Positions 11,375-23,560 of a stretch of DNA of 64,000 nt are shown here, one piece after another. The DNA comes from Desmodus rotundus. Taxonomy: Eukaryota > Chordata > Mammalia > Chiroptera > Phyllostomidae. The notes beneath the pieces were generated by a model that was given only the letters and a program-made list of their open reading frames with translations, was not told where the DNA came from and made no database searches. Location: contig NC_071389.1 of NCBI RefSeq assembly GCF_022682495.2, positions 10,407,199-10,471,198 of the forward strand, written 5' to 3'. Each line of letters begins with the position of its first letter. Position 1 is the first letter of the stretch. Made by a program: the position numbers and the translations under genes.

Positions 11375-11600
11375 TAATAATAACGGTGCTAACATTTGTG
11401 AGTGTGTGTGACGGGCCCATGCCGGGCCCTCTGCTGTGGCCTTGTACGCGTGGATTGGCTTAATCCTTGTGATAAGCCTGCAAGGGCCATCTTTAATAAG
11501 CCTTGCTTTGCAGAGGAGGAAATGGGATCAGAGAAGGGAAGGGACTTGCCAGAGACCACACAGAGCTGGGACCCAGCCAGGGTGGTCCTCACCATGGTTA
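11375..11600 (-). repeat. MIR SINE, near full length
   Basis: Starts TAATAATAATAACGGTGCTA and continues to GCAGAGGAGGAAATGGGATC and GGGACTTGCCAGAGACCACA, reverse MIR order. Confidence 0.75.
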
Positions 11601-12255
11601 TCCTACCTCTAAGCAAATTAGCACCAATGCCGATGATGCCTCAGCCTGGGGGAGCTGCTAGGAATTCCGGCTGTGATGAGACATGTTTCTTGAGCTGTGG
11701 GAGGTGCTCACAGCCTGGTGTGGGGGTGGGGATAGATCTTGACAAGCAGACAGTGGTTACTGGGGGCTCCAGGAGTCCAGAGGTGTCTACCCCCAGCCTG
11801 GCTGCCAGGTACAGCAGGTTGAGGGGCGTGGGTGATGCATCAAAGACCGTGATTGGTGAGGGAGCGGGAGAGGGCCAGACAAAGGAACAGGAGGAAGTCA
11901 TGGGAAAGGTATAGCAGGGACAAAAGCTAAGCGGTACATCCAGAGATCTGTGTCCAGAATGAAGGGAGGGGAGTGTGGGAGCAGCTGCCCTGGCCCAGCC
12001 ACAATCTTGGGGCTCTTCCCATGCAGCTCTAAGGAGATAATTCCACTGTCCCACATGGAGCCACCTGGAATTAAGACAAGAGGGAAGCCTGGCCGCACTT
12101 GAATCCAGGGTTCGACAATGTTGTTCTCGCCAGAGATGAACTCCGATAGGCCCGGCACCTGGGTGCATGTGTAACCCAAGATCACCCTCTCCTTTGTCAA
12201 ATGGGTGTGGTGATACCTACATCCAGGGGCTGATCCTCAGCCCAGAATCTCTCCA
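11600..12255. other. intron, unassigned
   Basis: Unique sequence without a recognised repeat or exon. Confidence 0.3.
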
Positions 12256-12259
12256 GACA

Positions 12260-13240
12260 CACGCCCAGCCTCTTGTTCAACATTTCCCTTTGGCTGTCGC
12301 TCATGCAACTCACACTCAAACTGAGCTCCTGCGGTCCCCTCTCAGCTGCTCCATGCTTCTCGTCTTCTTAGGGAAGGGCCCAGCCACCCGCCAGCTGCCA
12401 GAAACTCCAGAATTCATTCAGACGCCTCTCTCCCTCGCTCCCCATGCCCAGTCAGTCTCTGGGTTCCATCCCCGATGCCTCCTGAGCTGATTCCAAGGTG
12501 GTTCGTTTCTCTCTCTATGTTCCCTGCTGGACCAAGTCGTCGGCATCTCTCATCTAACGCCACTGCAGAGGCTTCCCAGATGCTCAGCCCACGCACGCTC
12601 TGTCCTTCCTCGTCCCGTTCTCTGCTCAGCAGGGCTAAGATGCAGGCTCACTGCATCATGCCTCCGCCCTCACTCCCCCTCATGTTTCTTCAGTGACTCC
12701 CACCCTTAGGAGAAAGACCAAGCTCGTTAGCATGACCCAGGAGGCCCGCATGGCCCGACCCCCGCCTGCCTCAGCCTCCGCATCCTGTTCCTGTACCACT
12801 GCTCCTCACTCTCTGAACCATCCCTCATTCCTCCAGGGACCACTTTCCCAGTTGTTTTGCACATCTGGTTCCCTCTGCCTAGAATCCTCTCTACCTGGAA
12901 CCCTCTTTACCTGTCTCCCCTGCCACTGCCTTACCTGCCAAGTCCTGCTCCTCCTTCTGACCTGTTTTCATGTCCCTTCCCAGGAAAGCTGACTTTTCCG
13001 TGTGGGTTGGTCAGGTCCTCCCACTGTCAACTCCAGCAGATCCCTGGATGTCTCACGGAACTCATCACCCTATGATGTAAACACATACTTCTGTAGCTAG
13101 TCCCATCCATGTCTGGAGGCCTAGAAAGTAAGCTGCGTGAGGGCAGGGGTCATGCCTGTCTCGTTCACTGTGGTCTCTCTAGCAATTACCCCATGTACTG
13201 TTGAGTGGAATATGGCAGACACACAATATAGAATTGTTGG
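12260..13240 (+). repeat. L2 LINE, about 1 kb of 3' region
   Basis: Long diverged L2 in sense: CTCACACTCAAACTGAGCTC, CTCATGTTTCTTCAGTGACT, TTCCCTCTGCCTAGAATCCT, TAAGCTGCGTGAGGGCAGGG, ending at AGAATTGTTGGATGAATGG. No coding frame survives. Confidence 0.8.
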
Positions 13241-13465
13241 ATGAATGGATGATGGATGGATGGATAAATGGATAGTTGAATGGATGGATAAGTGAGTGGA
13301 TGGATAGTTAAATGAATGGATGGATAGTTGGATGGGTGGATGGATGGATGGATAAGTAGATGAATGGGTAAATGGATGGATGGATGGATAGATGAATAGT
13401 TGGGTGGGTGAGTGAATGGGTGTTGGGTGGGTGGATAAGTGGACGAATATGGGTGGGCGGATGCA
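13235..13465 (+). repeat. (GGAT)n microsatellite array
   Basis: Interrupted GGAT/GAAT/GGGT tetramers over about 230 bp, directly continuing the L2 3' tail. Confidence 0.9.
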
Positions 13466-14145
13466 CTGAATATTTTTTATGAGATCCTATGTGGAAGTTC
13501 CCAGCAGTTTCTGGCATAGAAAAGTCACTGTGTTTCTTATGTTGGAAACGCAAAGCTCTGCCGTGCTCCAGTGCGGGGATTTTGACTCGCCTCTCAGGCT
13601 CTCTTTCTGGAAGGCAGACCTCCTGATGGGAAACCAAAACCCAGAGCCAGCCAGGAGAGAGGTGTGGCCTGTGCCAGTCGCTGGGCGTGGCTCTGCCAGG
13701 CAGTGATGCAGAGCACTGAGGGAAGGATGCCCTGGGGAACTTGGCATCTGTCTCCTTCCCAGCATGGTCATGGCCACCGCAAGGCCACAGAGAGTGAGTT
13801 CCAAAGCTGAACATTGAAGAATGGGATCCCTCCTGCCATTGATGGATGGCCCCCCAGTGCATTTCAGAAATAACAACTGCCCAGACTTTTGTACCCCCTA
13901 TTCCTGGACTCAGAGGGTCCTACTCCTGCTCAGGCTTCCACGTGGACTCGTCCTTTTACCAGTTCCTCCCTTTTGACTCAAACACTGGTGTGGACAATTC
14001 TCCTACTGTCTTGTGCGCGAGCCTCTGCCCCTCCACTCCCTAAGTGGGCCTCTGGTTTCACCCCCATCCCTAAGTCCCAGCCACAGTCCCTCCATCCCCA
14101 GGATGCTGATTCTTCCCAGATAAGACCTCGATTTGATCTCGCCTC
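13465..14145. other. intron, unassigned
   Basis: Unique sequence. An open minus-strand frame here is a by-product of the tetramer repeat and has no known domain. Confidence 0.3.
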
Positions 14146-14392
14146 TTGTGTTGGTAGTGGAAAGCCAGCCTTGCAGTGTGACCTTGGGCATATCAGTTAC
14201 TCTCTCTGTGCCTCAGTTTCCTTGGCTGAAAGAAGATGATAGCTCTACATAATATAGTATCAGTACATAATAGCATCCACAGGGTTGTTAGGGGATTAAA
14301 CAAGCTAATACACATAAAGCATTAGAACTGTGCCTGGAGCACTCTTAAGTACTGTGTTGGTGTTTGTTGTTATTATTATTCAACAATAGACA
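14145..14392 (+). repeat. MIR SINE, near full length
   Basis: TGTGACCTTGGGCATATCAG, TGTGCCTCAGTTTCCTTGGC, AGGGTTGTTAGGGGATTAAA and a GTTATTATTATT end, sense. Confidence 0.85.
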
Positions 14393-14519
14393 TGGAACTC
14401 CAGTATCTGCCCAGCAAAGTTCTAGGTACTGGGTATGCAGGTGGACAGACTGGCACGTTCAGCTAACCTGAAAGGACAGACCTCACCTGTTTTTCCACTT
14501 TGCAGAACTGATGACAACC

Positions 14520-14690
14520 CTCTCTACCGCCCCCTCTCTGTGACCTCAGGTAGGTCACATAACCTCGCTGAGCCTCAGGTTTCCCATACAGACAGTGCCT
14601 GCCTTTGCGGGGGTTGGTGAAGATTAGAGATGGAATGTGTAGAGGCCTTGGAACCAGGGCGTTCTCAGTAAATGGTGGTTAGGATTTTTT
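14520..14690 (+). repeat. MIR SINE
   Basis: CTGTGACCTCAGGTAGGTCA, GCTGAGCCTCAGGTTTCCC, then a GTAAATGGTGGTTAGG end. Confidence 0.7.
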
Positions 14691-14769
14691 ATGCCACTTT
14701 CTTTTAAGGACCAGCACTCACCCCTCTACTCCTGGGTCTGTTAGCAGGGAAAGAATATTCCATCTTTTT

Positions 14770-14965
14770 CCATACTATTATCTCACTCCTCACCACAGTC
14801 CTGGGAGGTGGGCATTATATTACTTGATTTTACAGATTAGAAGACATAGCACAGAGAAGTTAAGGAACCTGCCCAAGGTCACAGCACTCACAGGTGGCAG
14901 AGCTGAGGTTTGACCCTCAGTCTGTCCGATGCCACCGCCTGTGCACTTGGCCACTAAGCCATATG
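14770..14965 (-). repeat. MIR SINE
   Basis: CTATTATCTCACTCCTCACC, GAGAAGTTAAGGAACCTGCC, CAAGGTCACAGCACTCACAG, reverse MIR. Confidence 0.8.
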
Positions 14966-15299
14966 CCTCCCATCAGAGCCACTACTTGGCTCCAAGAATC
15001 AGGTCCACCAGCTCCAGGAGATCTGAGAGCCAGGACAATGCTACCAACATCCAAAGCTCATAGGAAAAAGTGAATTCTTGGTGCATGGTCTTGAGTGTTG
15101 CTGAGAGCAGACCACACCCACTTCCCCTCTGTGGGCACCCTCCTGGATTTTGTTCCTGGGACCTCCTGGTCCTTTCCCTCACCCAGTCCCTGGGCATCAA
15201 TCCACATCCCCTACCCAGGGCCCTCAAAACAGAGGAGAGGATTGCCTAGTGATCAGAAGACACGTAAACACCGTAGTCAAAGTGATGAAAATGAAAACC

Positions 15300-15485
15300 C
15301 AACGACAGAGGGCACTGTCCTAAGTGCATCCCCCGTGCTATCTCATTGAATCCTCTCCGTGGTCCTTAGGGAAGGCCCTACCTCCATCTCAGAATTTTAA
15401 GTCGGGAAAACGGAGCACAGAGTGGTAACTTGCTCAAGGTCACGCAGCTGGTCAGCGGAGGAGTCAGGATTCAAGGCCAGGCTCC
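15300..15485 (-). repeat. MIR SINE
   Basis: GTAACTTGCTCAAGGTCACG with CGGAGCACAGAG upstream; reverse MIR. Confidence 0.7.
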
Positions 15486-16150
15486 TTGCCCTTGACCCCT
15501 CCACCTTTGGCATTCGTAGTAGGTCTGGAGAATGCACGGGGCCTGGCAACCTGTCCCATGACCTGCCTCAAAGCCAGAGAGCGGGCACGTTGACTCTAGA
15601 TGGCGCTTCCCAAACCAGAACCACAGGACACACCACCGCCAGCTGTCGGCATTTCCCTGGGCACGTGTAACTGTGAAATGACTCTGCTGTGGCTGTGAGC
15701 GAGAGCCCCTGGCCCTTCCTCCCAAGCTCACAGGTGGGTGGACGTTCGCTCCTTCCCCTTCTCACCTTCCCGACATTGCCTCATCTCCTCCTTATGTCAG
15801 CAATTCGCAGAAGGAACAAATGGTGGAGGATTTGGCTGACAGTGAGTGTCCATTAAAATGCACCAATCTGCCGAGCCAGACTCGCTTCTGCCGGCCTCTT
15901 CTCCACTGATAAGGGGTGTGCGCGTGTGTGTGTTTACGTGTGCGTAGGTCTGGTTAAACAGGACTGTTTTTGTTTGGGACTTGGTGGGAATCCAAGATGC
16001 TCAGTCTGAGAGCTGGAACCCAATGGGGCTCGGAGTGGGGACTGGCCCGTACAGGTGGTTGCTGCCCCACCTCTTCCATGGAAGGATCAGCTCTGCCCCT
16101 CCCGTGCTCGCTCAGTTTCTCCTGTGAGTCCTTCCTCTCGTGGGCCCTCA
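15485..16150. other. intron, unassigned
   Basis: Mostly unique. A GTGTGCGCGTGTGTGTG run sits at about 15916-15933. The block 15780-15910 is repeat-free and may be constrained. Confidence 0.3.
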
Positions 16151-16159
16151 CTCACAGAC

Positions 16160-16335
16160 CAGGGACTTACAGGTTAAAGCTTGCCAGTAAACAAGTTCTA
16201 TAAAATGGACATTGAACTTTAATCAGAAAGTTTTCAATTACATTAACGGCAAATTTTTGAAAATCAGGAGATTTTACACACATCTTTTGTTTGACTTTTC
16301 TTTAAAAAGCTGAAGGTGTGGCTCTTTTCCTGGTT
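16160..16335. promoter_or_regulatory. candidate conserved non-coding element
   Basis: AT-rich repeat-free block (TTTAATCAGAAAGTTTTCAA, ATTACATTAACGGCAAATTT) in GC-rich surroundings. Function inferred from composition only. Confidence 0.3.
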
Positions 16336-16439
16336 ATTCCCAAGTTACAGCAATCAGCTGGCATCAGTGGTGGCTGAATCTAGACCGGGAAATGACCTCT
16401 CCATTCCCCACAGCCCACGCCACTCTCTTGTCTGAAGTT

Positions 16440-16885
16440 ATATCAGTCAGAATTAGTTTGGACTATGTGCAACAAAAAATCCAAATAAATGTGTCTCAAA
16501 CTAGATAAAAGTTTATTCTCCTTTCTCCGTGTAGCATGTAGGGTATTCCCTGGTGTCAGAGACTCAGGCTCCTTCCCTCTTGATGTCTACTATTCATGGC
16601 CTCCATTCTCAAGTTTACCTCAAAGTCTAATAAGGCTGCTGCATCTCCAGCCATTAGGACTACATCCCAACCATGGGGGAAGGGAGGAGGGGAACAAGAA
16701 GGACACACCTCCTCCCTTAGAGATCCTTTAGGAAGCCGTAAAGAATACCTCTACTTATGTCCCATTGGCCAGAATACAGTCACATGGCCATCTCCACTGC
16801 AAGGATGGCTGGGAAATGTAGTCTTTATTTCAGGCAGCCATATGTCCAGCTGTCAGGCATTCTATTAGTATGAAAAGGGAATAGC
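16440..16885 (-). repeat. ancient interspersed repeat, family uncertain
   Basis: Phrases TCCCATTGGCCAGAATACAG, GTCACATGGCCATC and GGCTGGGAAATGTAGTCTTT occur widely in mammalian genomes in one old element, but I cannot name the family with confidence. Orientation is a guess from the T-rich left end. Confidence 0.5.
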
Positions 16886-17084
16886 TATTGAATTATTTAT
16901 CTTCCTTACACAGACCATAAGCCCATGAAGAGGAGACATTGTCTTTGACTTTGTCTCTGAGCTTCTGTTACTTCATTGGTAATTCATACACTGTTGTTCG
17001 TCTTATCAAGTTCTAAGGAATTCACAAGGAGATGATGGATGTCAACATGCATAGCAAAGTGTGTGGCACTTAATGTCAGTTCGA

Positions 17085-17437
17085 TGGTTGTCAGTCTCTT
17101 CCATCTTCCGCCAGATATCCACACGGCTCACTCCCTTCTGGGGTCTTTGCCAAATGTCCCCATCCCCTGACCGCCTGCAATTTAAATTTTAACCCCCACC
17201 TCCACTCCCAGCACTCTCTATCCCTGTCCTGACGTTATTTTGAAAAGCTTGCTTTGTTTATGGTCTGTCTCCCTCAACTAGAACATCAGCTCCAGGAGGA
17301 CAGTGATTTTTGTCTGCACTGTTCACAGCTGTGTGCCCAGCACCCAGGACAGGCTCTGCCCCATAGGAGGTCCTCAGTAAAAATACAGTGAATGAATGAT
17401 GAATGAATGAATGAATGGACGAACAGGTATTTCTGGA
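17085..17437 (+). repeat. L2 LINE 3' end with GAAT tail
   Basis: ATCCACACGGCTCACTCCCT, CTCAACTAGAACATCAGCTC, GTTCACAGCTGTGTGCCCAG, then CAGTGAATGAATGATGAATG; sense L2 to its terminus. Confidence 0.85.
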
Positions 17438-17699
17438 ATGTCTTCCCCATGCTAGGCACTGTGCTAGGTGCGAGAGACAGAGCAGAGAATAAGATACCTT
17501 GCAGTTTCCACGTCCCCGTGGCAAGGAGCCCAAAGCCGAACACACTAAGATAAATACCTATTACCTTGGATGGGATCTCAGTGCCAGCAAGAGTCCAGGC
17601 ATTTTAATTTTGTTTTGACAGAGAGGCTGATGGGAGAGGCTGGCTGGCTCCTCTGTCTTCCATCTGCTCGTGGTCCCCGGCGCCCTGGCCTGACCTTCC

Positions 17700-17915
17700 C
17701 TGCTCCCAGCCCATCGTAGCTCAGGACAGTAAAACATAATTGGCCTGCCCTACTTTTAAAGGGAACCCAGATTGAAGGATTGGCTTTTTTGGTGGGCTGA
17801 CCTGTTTAAGAGCCTTAAGAGGGAGCTGGGAGTTTTCAATTTTCCACTGCCAAAGCAAGGCTGTTTTTAGCTCAGCTTTGATGAAACAGCAGGAATCAGG
17901 TTCGGCCATGGGTCA
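17700..17915. promoter_or_regulatory. candidate conserved non-coding element
   Basis: Repeat-free block with AAAACATAATTGGCCTGCCC and GGGAGTTTTCAATTTTCCAC. Composition only. Confidence 0.25.
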
Positions 17916-18145
17916 CCCATCAGCTGACCTGGTTGGGAAAGGCCTCCTGTGGGGCCCCAGGCCCAGCTGCCGGCCCCTCGGGAATGTGGAGGCTTGCTCT
18001 ACTCAACCAGGGTAATTGGTTCTGCTCGGAAGCGGGCCCGGGGTCACTCCAAGGAGGGGCGAGCTCTGGGCCACTCTCAGATGTTTCATCCTCTTGATGG
18101 ACTCTGGGAGCCTGAGACCACTGAGCTCCTGCCCCAGCTCTTCCA
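17915..18145. other. intron, unassigned
   Basis: GC-rich unique sequence. Confidence 0.3.
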
Positions 18146-18149
18146 GACA

Positions 18150-18265
18150 TTAGCTGCATGACCTCGTCCAAATTGCCTGGCCTCTCTGGGCCTCAGTTTC
18201 CTAATCTGTTCCATGAGGTTCGTCATTTTGATCTCGCTGGGTGGTTGTAGGTACTAAATGATAGA
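18150..18265 (+). repeat. MIR SINE
   Basis: CTGCATGACCTCGTCCAAAT, GGGCCTCAGTTTCCTAATCT; sense MIR core. Confidence 0.75.
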
Positions 18266-18764
18266 ATGCCAGCTCAGACTTTGAGGATATTTCCCAGATT
18301 CTCTCTCTGCATGAAGCTGGCTGACAGCCACACCTGAGGGCCGGGCTGGCTCCGGCAGAGCAGGCTTCTCCAAGCTGGAATGCTTTGGCACGCTGCCTGC
18401 TTTTCCAAGGGTCAAGGACCATCTCTTCAAGCCCCCTTTCCTGTCCTCATGTCAGATTGAGATGGAAGGGGCTGGCCCTGGGCTGCTCTGGTCTAATCCG
18501 AGAGGGATCCCGGTGGTGGATTCTTGCTGGAGTTTGCGTCTAGGAAAAATGTGGTCCCTGCAGTTGAAGAAATCTGCTTTTGGTCACCAGAAGGCACAGC
18601 CGGGTTGTGCACCCAGGGCCCCACGTCACTTCAGCTGGCAGGAGGCCCAGAGCACCCGCTCATGCCGTCTCCCCTTTACCAGGCTTCCCAGTCTGTGGGC
18701 CGTTGTTTCCATCCTGCCCCTGCCTGGTGACCTTGCAGAAGCCTGGGCCACATTCAGCGAGCGT

Positions 18765-18950
18765 GGGGACTCAGGGCATGGGCTCTGGAGCCTGGCTGCA
18801 GGGTGCAAACCCCAGCTCTGACATCCTCTAGCTGAGTGACTGTCAACAAGTTCCAAACCATGTCCCAGCCTCGGTTTCCTCATCTGTGAAGGTGGGACGA
18901 TGATACTAATACCTCCCTCACAAGACTGTTGTGAAGATTGAGCTTTACAG
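18765..18950 (+). repeat. MIR SINE
   Basis: GGGCTCTGGAGCCTGGCTGC, CTGAGTGACTGTCAACAAG and CGGTTTCCTCATCTGTGAAG; sense. Confidence 0.8.
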
Positions 18951-19029
18951 ATGGGGAAACTGAGGCACGGGTACTAAATATCTCGTCCCTGGTCAATCAA
19001 CCATAGCTGTAGCTGAGAGTATCTGGTAC

Positions 19030-19165
19030 ACAGGAAGCTCTGTGATGACGATGACCATTACTAGTACTATTATTTCAGATGGCTTTGTGGGGATCGAAAG
19101 AGATCAGTGTTCAAAGTGACTCATACAGGGTCTTGCACATAGTAGGTGTTCAGTGAACCACTGAT
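19030..19165 (+). repeat. MIR SINE tail
   Basis: TCTTGCACATAGTAGGTGTT after a diverged body; sense MIR/L2-type 3' end. Confidence 0.5.
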
Positions 19166-19169
19166 TGAC

Positions 19170-20815
19170 AGAGAAGAAGGAAGCATGTGCTGCCCCTAGA
19201 ATCTCTTGGTCCAGTGGCCTGATCTGGCCTTGCACACAGCAGGGGCACAGCTATGTTCACAGAACGAGATCGGAGTGACCACTGGTGCCAGGAGGTGCGG
19301 GAGCCCTGGGAAGCCGCCTTCTATGCCTTCCCTCTCCTGCTGGAGGCAGGCTTGGTTCCCAGGGGCCAGGGGTCTTCATGACGCCACCTCTCACCCACTG
19401 CCAAGTAGAGAGGCAGAGACAGAGAGATTCCTGTTAGAAAGCAAAGCACCCACCATGATAGAAAGGAGGCAGCTGGCAAAGCCACGTGCCCTCAGCCTTT
19501 CTGCCTCGCTTCTAGCTGGCTCGCTGCCACGCTTCCTGGTCCGAGCCCCTCTCGCCTGCTGCCTGGCTTCTAGTTCCCACCACCCAGTGACTCCTGCCAC
19601 GGTGCACGCACCCCAGCCCCTGCGCTCACGGGGCCTGGGGTGACATGCGAGGAGGAAGAAACATCCTGAACCCTTGGTCCCTCCTGCCCTCATCCCCCTC
19701 CTGCCCTCGGCCCCCTCCCAACCCAGACCCTGAGTTGGGCAGACTGGCCATGAAGGGCTAAATGGATCAATCAGGATGTGGAAGAGAAAGTGGTTTCCAT
19801 GGCAGCGGCAAGAGACTGGAGAAGAGAGGCCTGGGGAGGAAGGGGAGGAGAAGAGAGGAAGGGGTCAGAATGGGAGGGACAGGGGAGGGGGAGGCAGGGA
19901 GCCAGCGAGCCAGGGGAATGGGGTCAGCAGAGAGTGATGGAGGATGGGACAGGATAGGATAGGATGGGATGGATTCGGGACCTGAGGCTCAGGGTGACAG
20001 CCAAACAGGGATGGCACCGTGACCCCCATCTTCCCCTAACCAGGCTTCAAGGAGGCCAGGGTGGCAGGGGCCAGCGATCCCAAATCTGTCACCCTCCAGG
20101 GCCCAGTTACTAACTTCCTGGGCTTGGGTAACCTAGGAATCCGAGGCTATGCTGTGTGTGTGCGCATCCCTGTTGTGAATTCATCGCTGGAAGATAAAAT
20201 CTGATTTCTGAGAGGCATGCTCCCACATGGGAAACGGGTCACCCCCAGTTTGCCCACTGGGACACCATGACCGCCCTCTCCGAAGCTCCCCTCTGGGCAG
20301 GAGTGAGGGGGCATTCCGCAGTGACCGCGCTCAGCCTCGGAACAAAGGCTCCCTACAGCTGCCATGCAGAAGCCAAGGTCCAGAGAGGCAAGCGGCCTGC
20401 GTGAGATCACACAGTCCTCGAGGGCTGAGCTGGATGTGGATGAGTCCCCATACCTTCGAGTTCAGTAGGAAGGATCCCCTCTCAGAGGGAAAAGTCAGAC
20501 TGCAGGGGAGTGCAGCTTGGGGGCACCAGGGGAGGCAAGCCCCCTCCTTTGGAAAAGCAACAGAGGGACAGAATGGAGCTCGCCTGGGTCCTCACCATCT
20601 GCTGTCTGCATAGTGAGGGGCTGGACAGAGAGCTGCAACTATTGGATGCTAATTATAGCGCTTACGCTCAGGGCTGGCATTGCCAGTCCACAGAGTCTGG
20701 CCGGGCAGGGTCCGAGATGCATCTGAGGCTCCCTGGACAGGGGAGGGGAAGGCAAAAGGAGGGGAGCTGGGGTGGGGCAGGAAGGGTGCTGGCATGTTCT
20801 GGAAGTTCTCCCTGA
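19170..20815. other. intron, unassigned unique sequence
   Basis: GC-rich. Purine-rich from 19810 to 19990 with a GGATAGGATAGGATGGGATG run near 19950. A faint MIR-like stretch at 20355-20415. No exon seen. Confidence 0.35.
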
Positions 20816-20819
20816 CTTT

Positions 20820-21040
20820 GCTGCCCTTCTCCGTTAACCCTCCCTATGGGTCCTGAATTTGATTGGAAGCCACAGACAGATGTTTCGCATCCACTGAGCA
20901 GTTTTATGATGGAAACTGTTTTCAGGTTGAAAGGGGGATAAAAATCACGCTAATGGCTTTTAAAGCCCTTGCAAAAAGAGCTCGAGCAGTTTCGAGGGGA
21001 AAAGAAAAAGAAAACACACAAAAAAGAAGGTAATACAATT
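20820..21040. promoter_or_regulatory. candidate conserved non-coding element
   Basis: Repeat-free block with TTTGATTGGAAGCCACAGAC, AAAAATCACGCTAATGGCTT and TTTAAAGCCCTTGCAAAAAG. Word composition resembles developmental enhancers; inference only. Confidence 0.35.
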
Positions 21041-22910
21041 CTTAGTCCTGAGGGAGGGCATCTTAGATAAGGGGGCTTTCCTGGCTGCCCAGGCCCACTG
21101 CCGGGGCTCCCTCTCCTTTCCTCCCTGGGCCCCTGCCCCCAGTTCCTGACAACCTGCCACCTCTAACCGGTGCTGCCAGAGCTCTCTGGTGAGCCTGCCA
21201 CGTTGAGACTGGCTGCACCGTGGCTGGCTCCCCAGCTGGAGGAGGGGGGTGTTGGGGAACAGCTGGAGCACGGTGGGGGCCCAGCTGTGGGCGCAGGCCT
21301 CCAGAGCGATTCTGCCATGTCCTTCTGCTTGGCAGGGGAGAAGTTGGACCCAAACTCTTTAGCTTTGTGTTGGGAAAAGGGCACCAGATATTTCTGGTTT
21401 GTCGGGGCCCCGATTCATCGAGACTTCCAGCTCATAGAAACCGCAGCTGCAGTTCAGTGAGCACCTACTATGTGCCCCACCCTGACCCTGTGTGACACCA
21501 ACACCAGTCCTCGAACCACCTGCAGGGGGCTGTCCTTGTGCATTTCCCAGAACCCTCGCTGGGATCACCTGGCCTCTTTATCCTTGATTGGCTGCTGACT
21601 GCCGCCTGGCCTGGCCTGTGGCCAGTCACCCCTCTCTCTCTGGTTTTCATGTAAGGTGGCCAACCACCCTGATGTGCCTGGAGCTGAAGGGTCTCTAACA
21701 CATGGGACTTTAGTGCCAAAACAGGAAAGTCCTGGGTAGACCAGGTTAGGCTGGGGGGTTGCTATTAATGCACTGGCCCACTCTATATACATCCTGTGCC
21801 CATAGGGCTGTCCCTTAGCTCAGGGGAGTGAGGTCTCCTTTCCCCACCCGCATCTCTGCCTGGGACAGTCCTCATGGCTCCACACCTCCCTAGGGGAAAG
21901 GTCTCCCCAGTCTGCTTCTGCAAAGGGCTTGCTGGAGGAGAAGGTCCAGGGACGGGCCATAAGGAGGCAAGGGACTCATTCCTGAGTTTCAGATTGTTCC
22001 GTCCCTGTCCCACTGGCGTTGAAACAGGCAGCTTCCTCAGGGACTATTGATGAGGGGTGGCTTGGGTCTTACTATTTCAGGTGACTTTAGCCAAGTTCAC
22101 ACCAAGAAGAATGAGACCACTTGCCCTTGATCCAGTTCTAGGGTCTGGGTCCCCTTTCTGGGGGGCGGGAGCACAGACCCACCTCCAGAGGCCAGAAAAG
22201 ACTGAGAATGCATCAGCTCTTTCAGAAGCTGGAGGGCGGGGAGCAGGTGCAGGCCGGGGGCCCGGAGGGCAGGTTTGGCACTAAGTCAGGGCAGCGTGGG
22301 AAGGAGAGAAGCCGCCTTTTTGTGTGTGGCTGGCTCGGTGGCAGTCCCTGATGGTTCAAAGGACTCGTTCGAAGCTGTAAAATCTATTCTTAAATAATTT
22401 CCATCCCACCGTTCTCACCAGGGATGTACCACATGTCAAAGCCCTCCAAGCTCTAGGTGCTGGATTTGGGATTTGGTGACGCCAGTGGGAAGGGACCACC
22501 CTGTGTCTGGTTGTGGAGGGGTGGAGGCTAGAGAGATGGCTGGACCCACGGGGAAGGAAGAAGGACTGAAGACCAGATGCCCAAGGGTTTCTTAAGCACA
22601 TGGAGGTTGAGTCCTGTTACCCTCCCCTCCCCCTGCCCCAGGGGATCCCATCCCAAGACAAGGCTAGATCTAGACAAGGCCCTTTCTTGCCAGTCCCCAC
22701 CCACTTTCCCGGATCTGCCAGTTGCCACAAGTGCTACCCCCAGTACCTAGTCCATTCCTAGTACTGGAGGCTTCATGCTGCCACTCAGGGCCTATGAAGA
22801 GAAAGAAGGCAGCTGGGGTGATGGAGCCAGGCTGGCTCCCAGCCAGGCTGTGCCAATTGCATAGGTGTGAGAAGGAGGGGCGGGAACCTCAACAACCACC
22901 CGCCCCCTTT
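21040..22910. other. intron, mostly unassigned
   Basis: GC-rich unique sequence with a short reverse MIR/L2-like piece at 21455-21500 (GTGAGCACCTACTATGTGCC). No exon recognised. Confidence 0.35.
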
Positions 22911-22914
22911 CCCC

Positions 22915-23560
22915 AGAGAGCAGGAAACCCTTTTCAAGTGTCTTATTAGTAAATACTCCAACAGCACCCAGGGCTGCCGCCAGAGACTTGATGGCCTTTC
23001 TTATTAGCTTTGCCTAAGGGCTCTGCAGAGGTGGAGAGTTTCTCTGCTAATGTGGCCCCAGCATCCAGGGGCATGACCCTGAACTTGGAGAGTGAGCAGG
23101 TGTTTGAGGGAGGGAGCAACAAGGTCCAGGCCTCAGGGGGTGTGCAGCCAATCAGGGAAGCATGGCAGATGCACACACAGTAAAACTTCATTACTTCCCA
23201 CTTGAGCTCTTTCCAGCAGGGATGAGGGAGAGCAGAGCTGAGCAGGCACCAGGCTAATAAGATTGCAGGGGGTGTGTGTTAACCTACTTGCAAGAATGAA
23301 CTATTTCCTGGCCCCTTAGAAGCTCTGTTTCAATGCAAACAATGGTTATACAAATGAAAGGCTCTCTAGTCTCTTCATTAAAGCAGTGCCTCAAAGGACC
23401 AATCGCTACCTGAATCTCCTCCATTAGCCCAGAATGAGATACTATGTATATAAATGAAGATGTTTGAATTACAAAATGCTTTTTAAATAGGGTGGATTAT
23501 AAAAGTTTGGTTCTGACAAAACTTCTGATTAGGTGGTTTTATTTCACAAGGGATTTGAGT
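22915..23560. promoter_or_regulatory. candidate conserved non-coding cluster
   Basis: About 650 bp without recognisable repeats. AT-rich words recur: GTCTTATTAGTAAATACTCC, TTCTTATTAGCTTTGCCTAA, GGCTAATAAGATTGCAGGGG, ATGTATATAAATGAAGATGT. The CTTATTAG/CTAATAAG motif occurs three times. It is a strong candidate for an intronic regulatory cluster, but only from composition. Confidence 0.38.

Noticed and set aside
13308..13862. 184-codon minus-strand frame
   Set aside because: Its C-terminal half is the translated GGAT array and the rest has no known domain.
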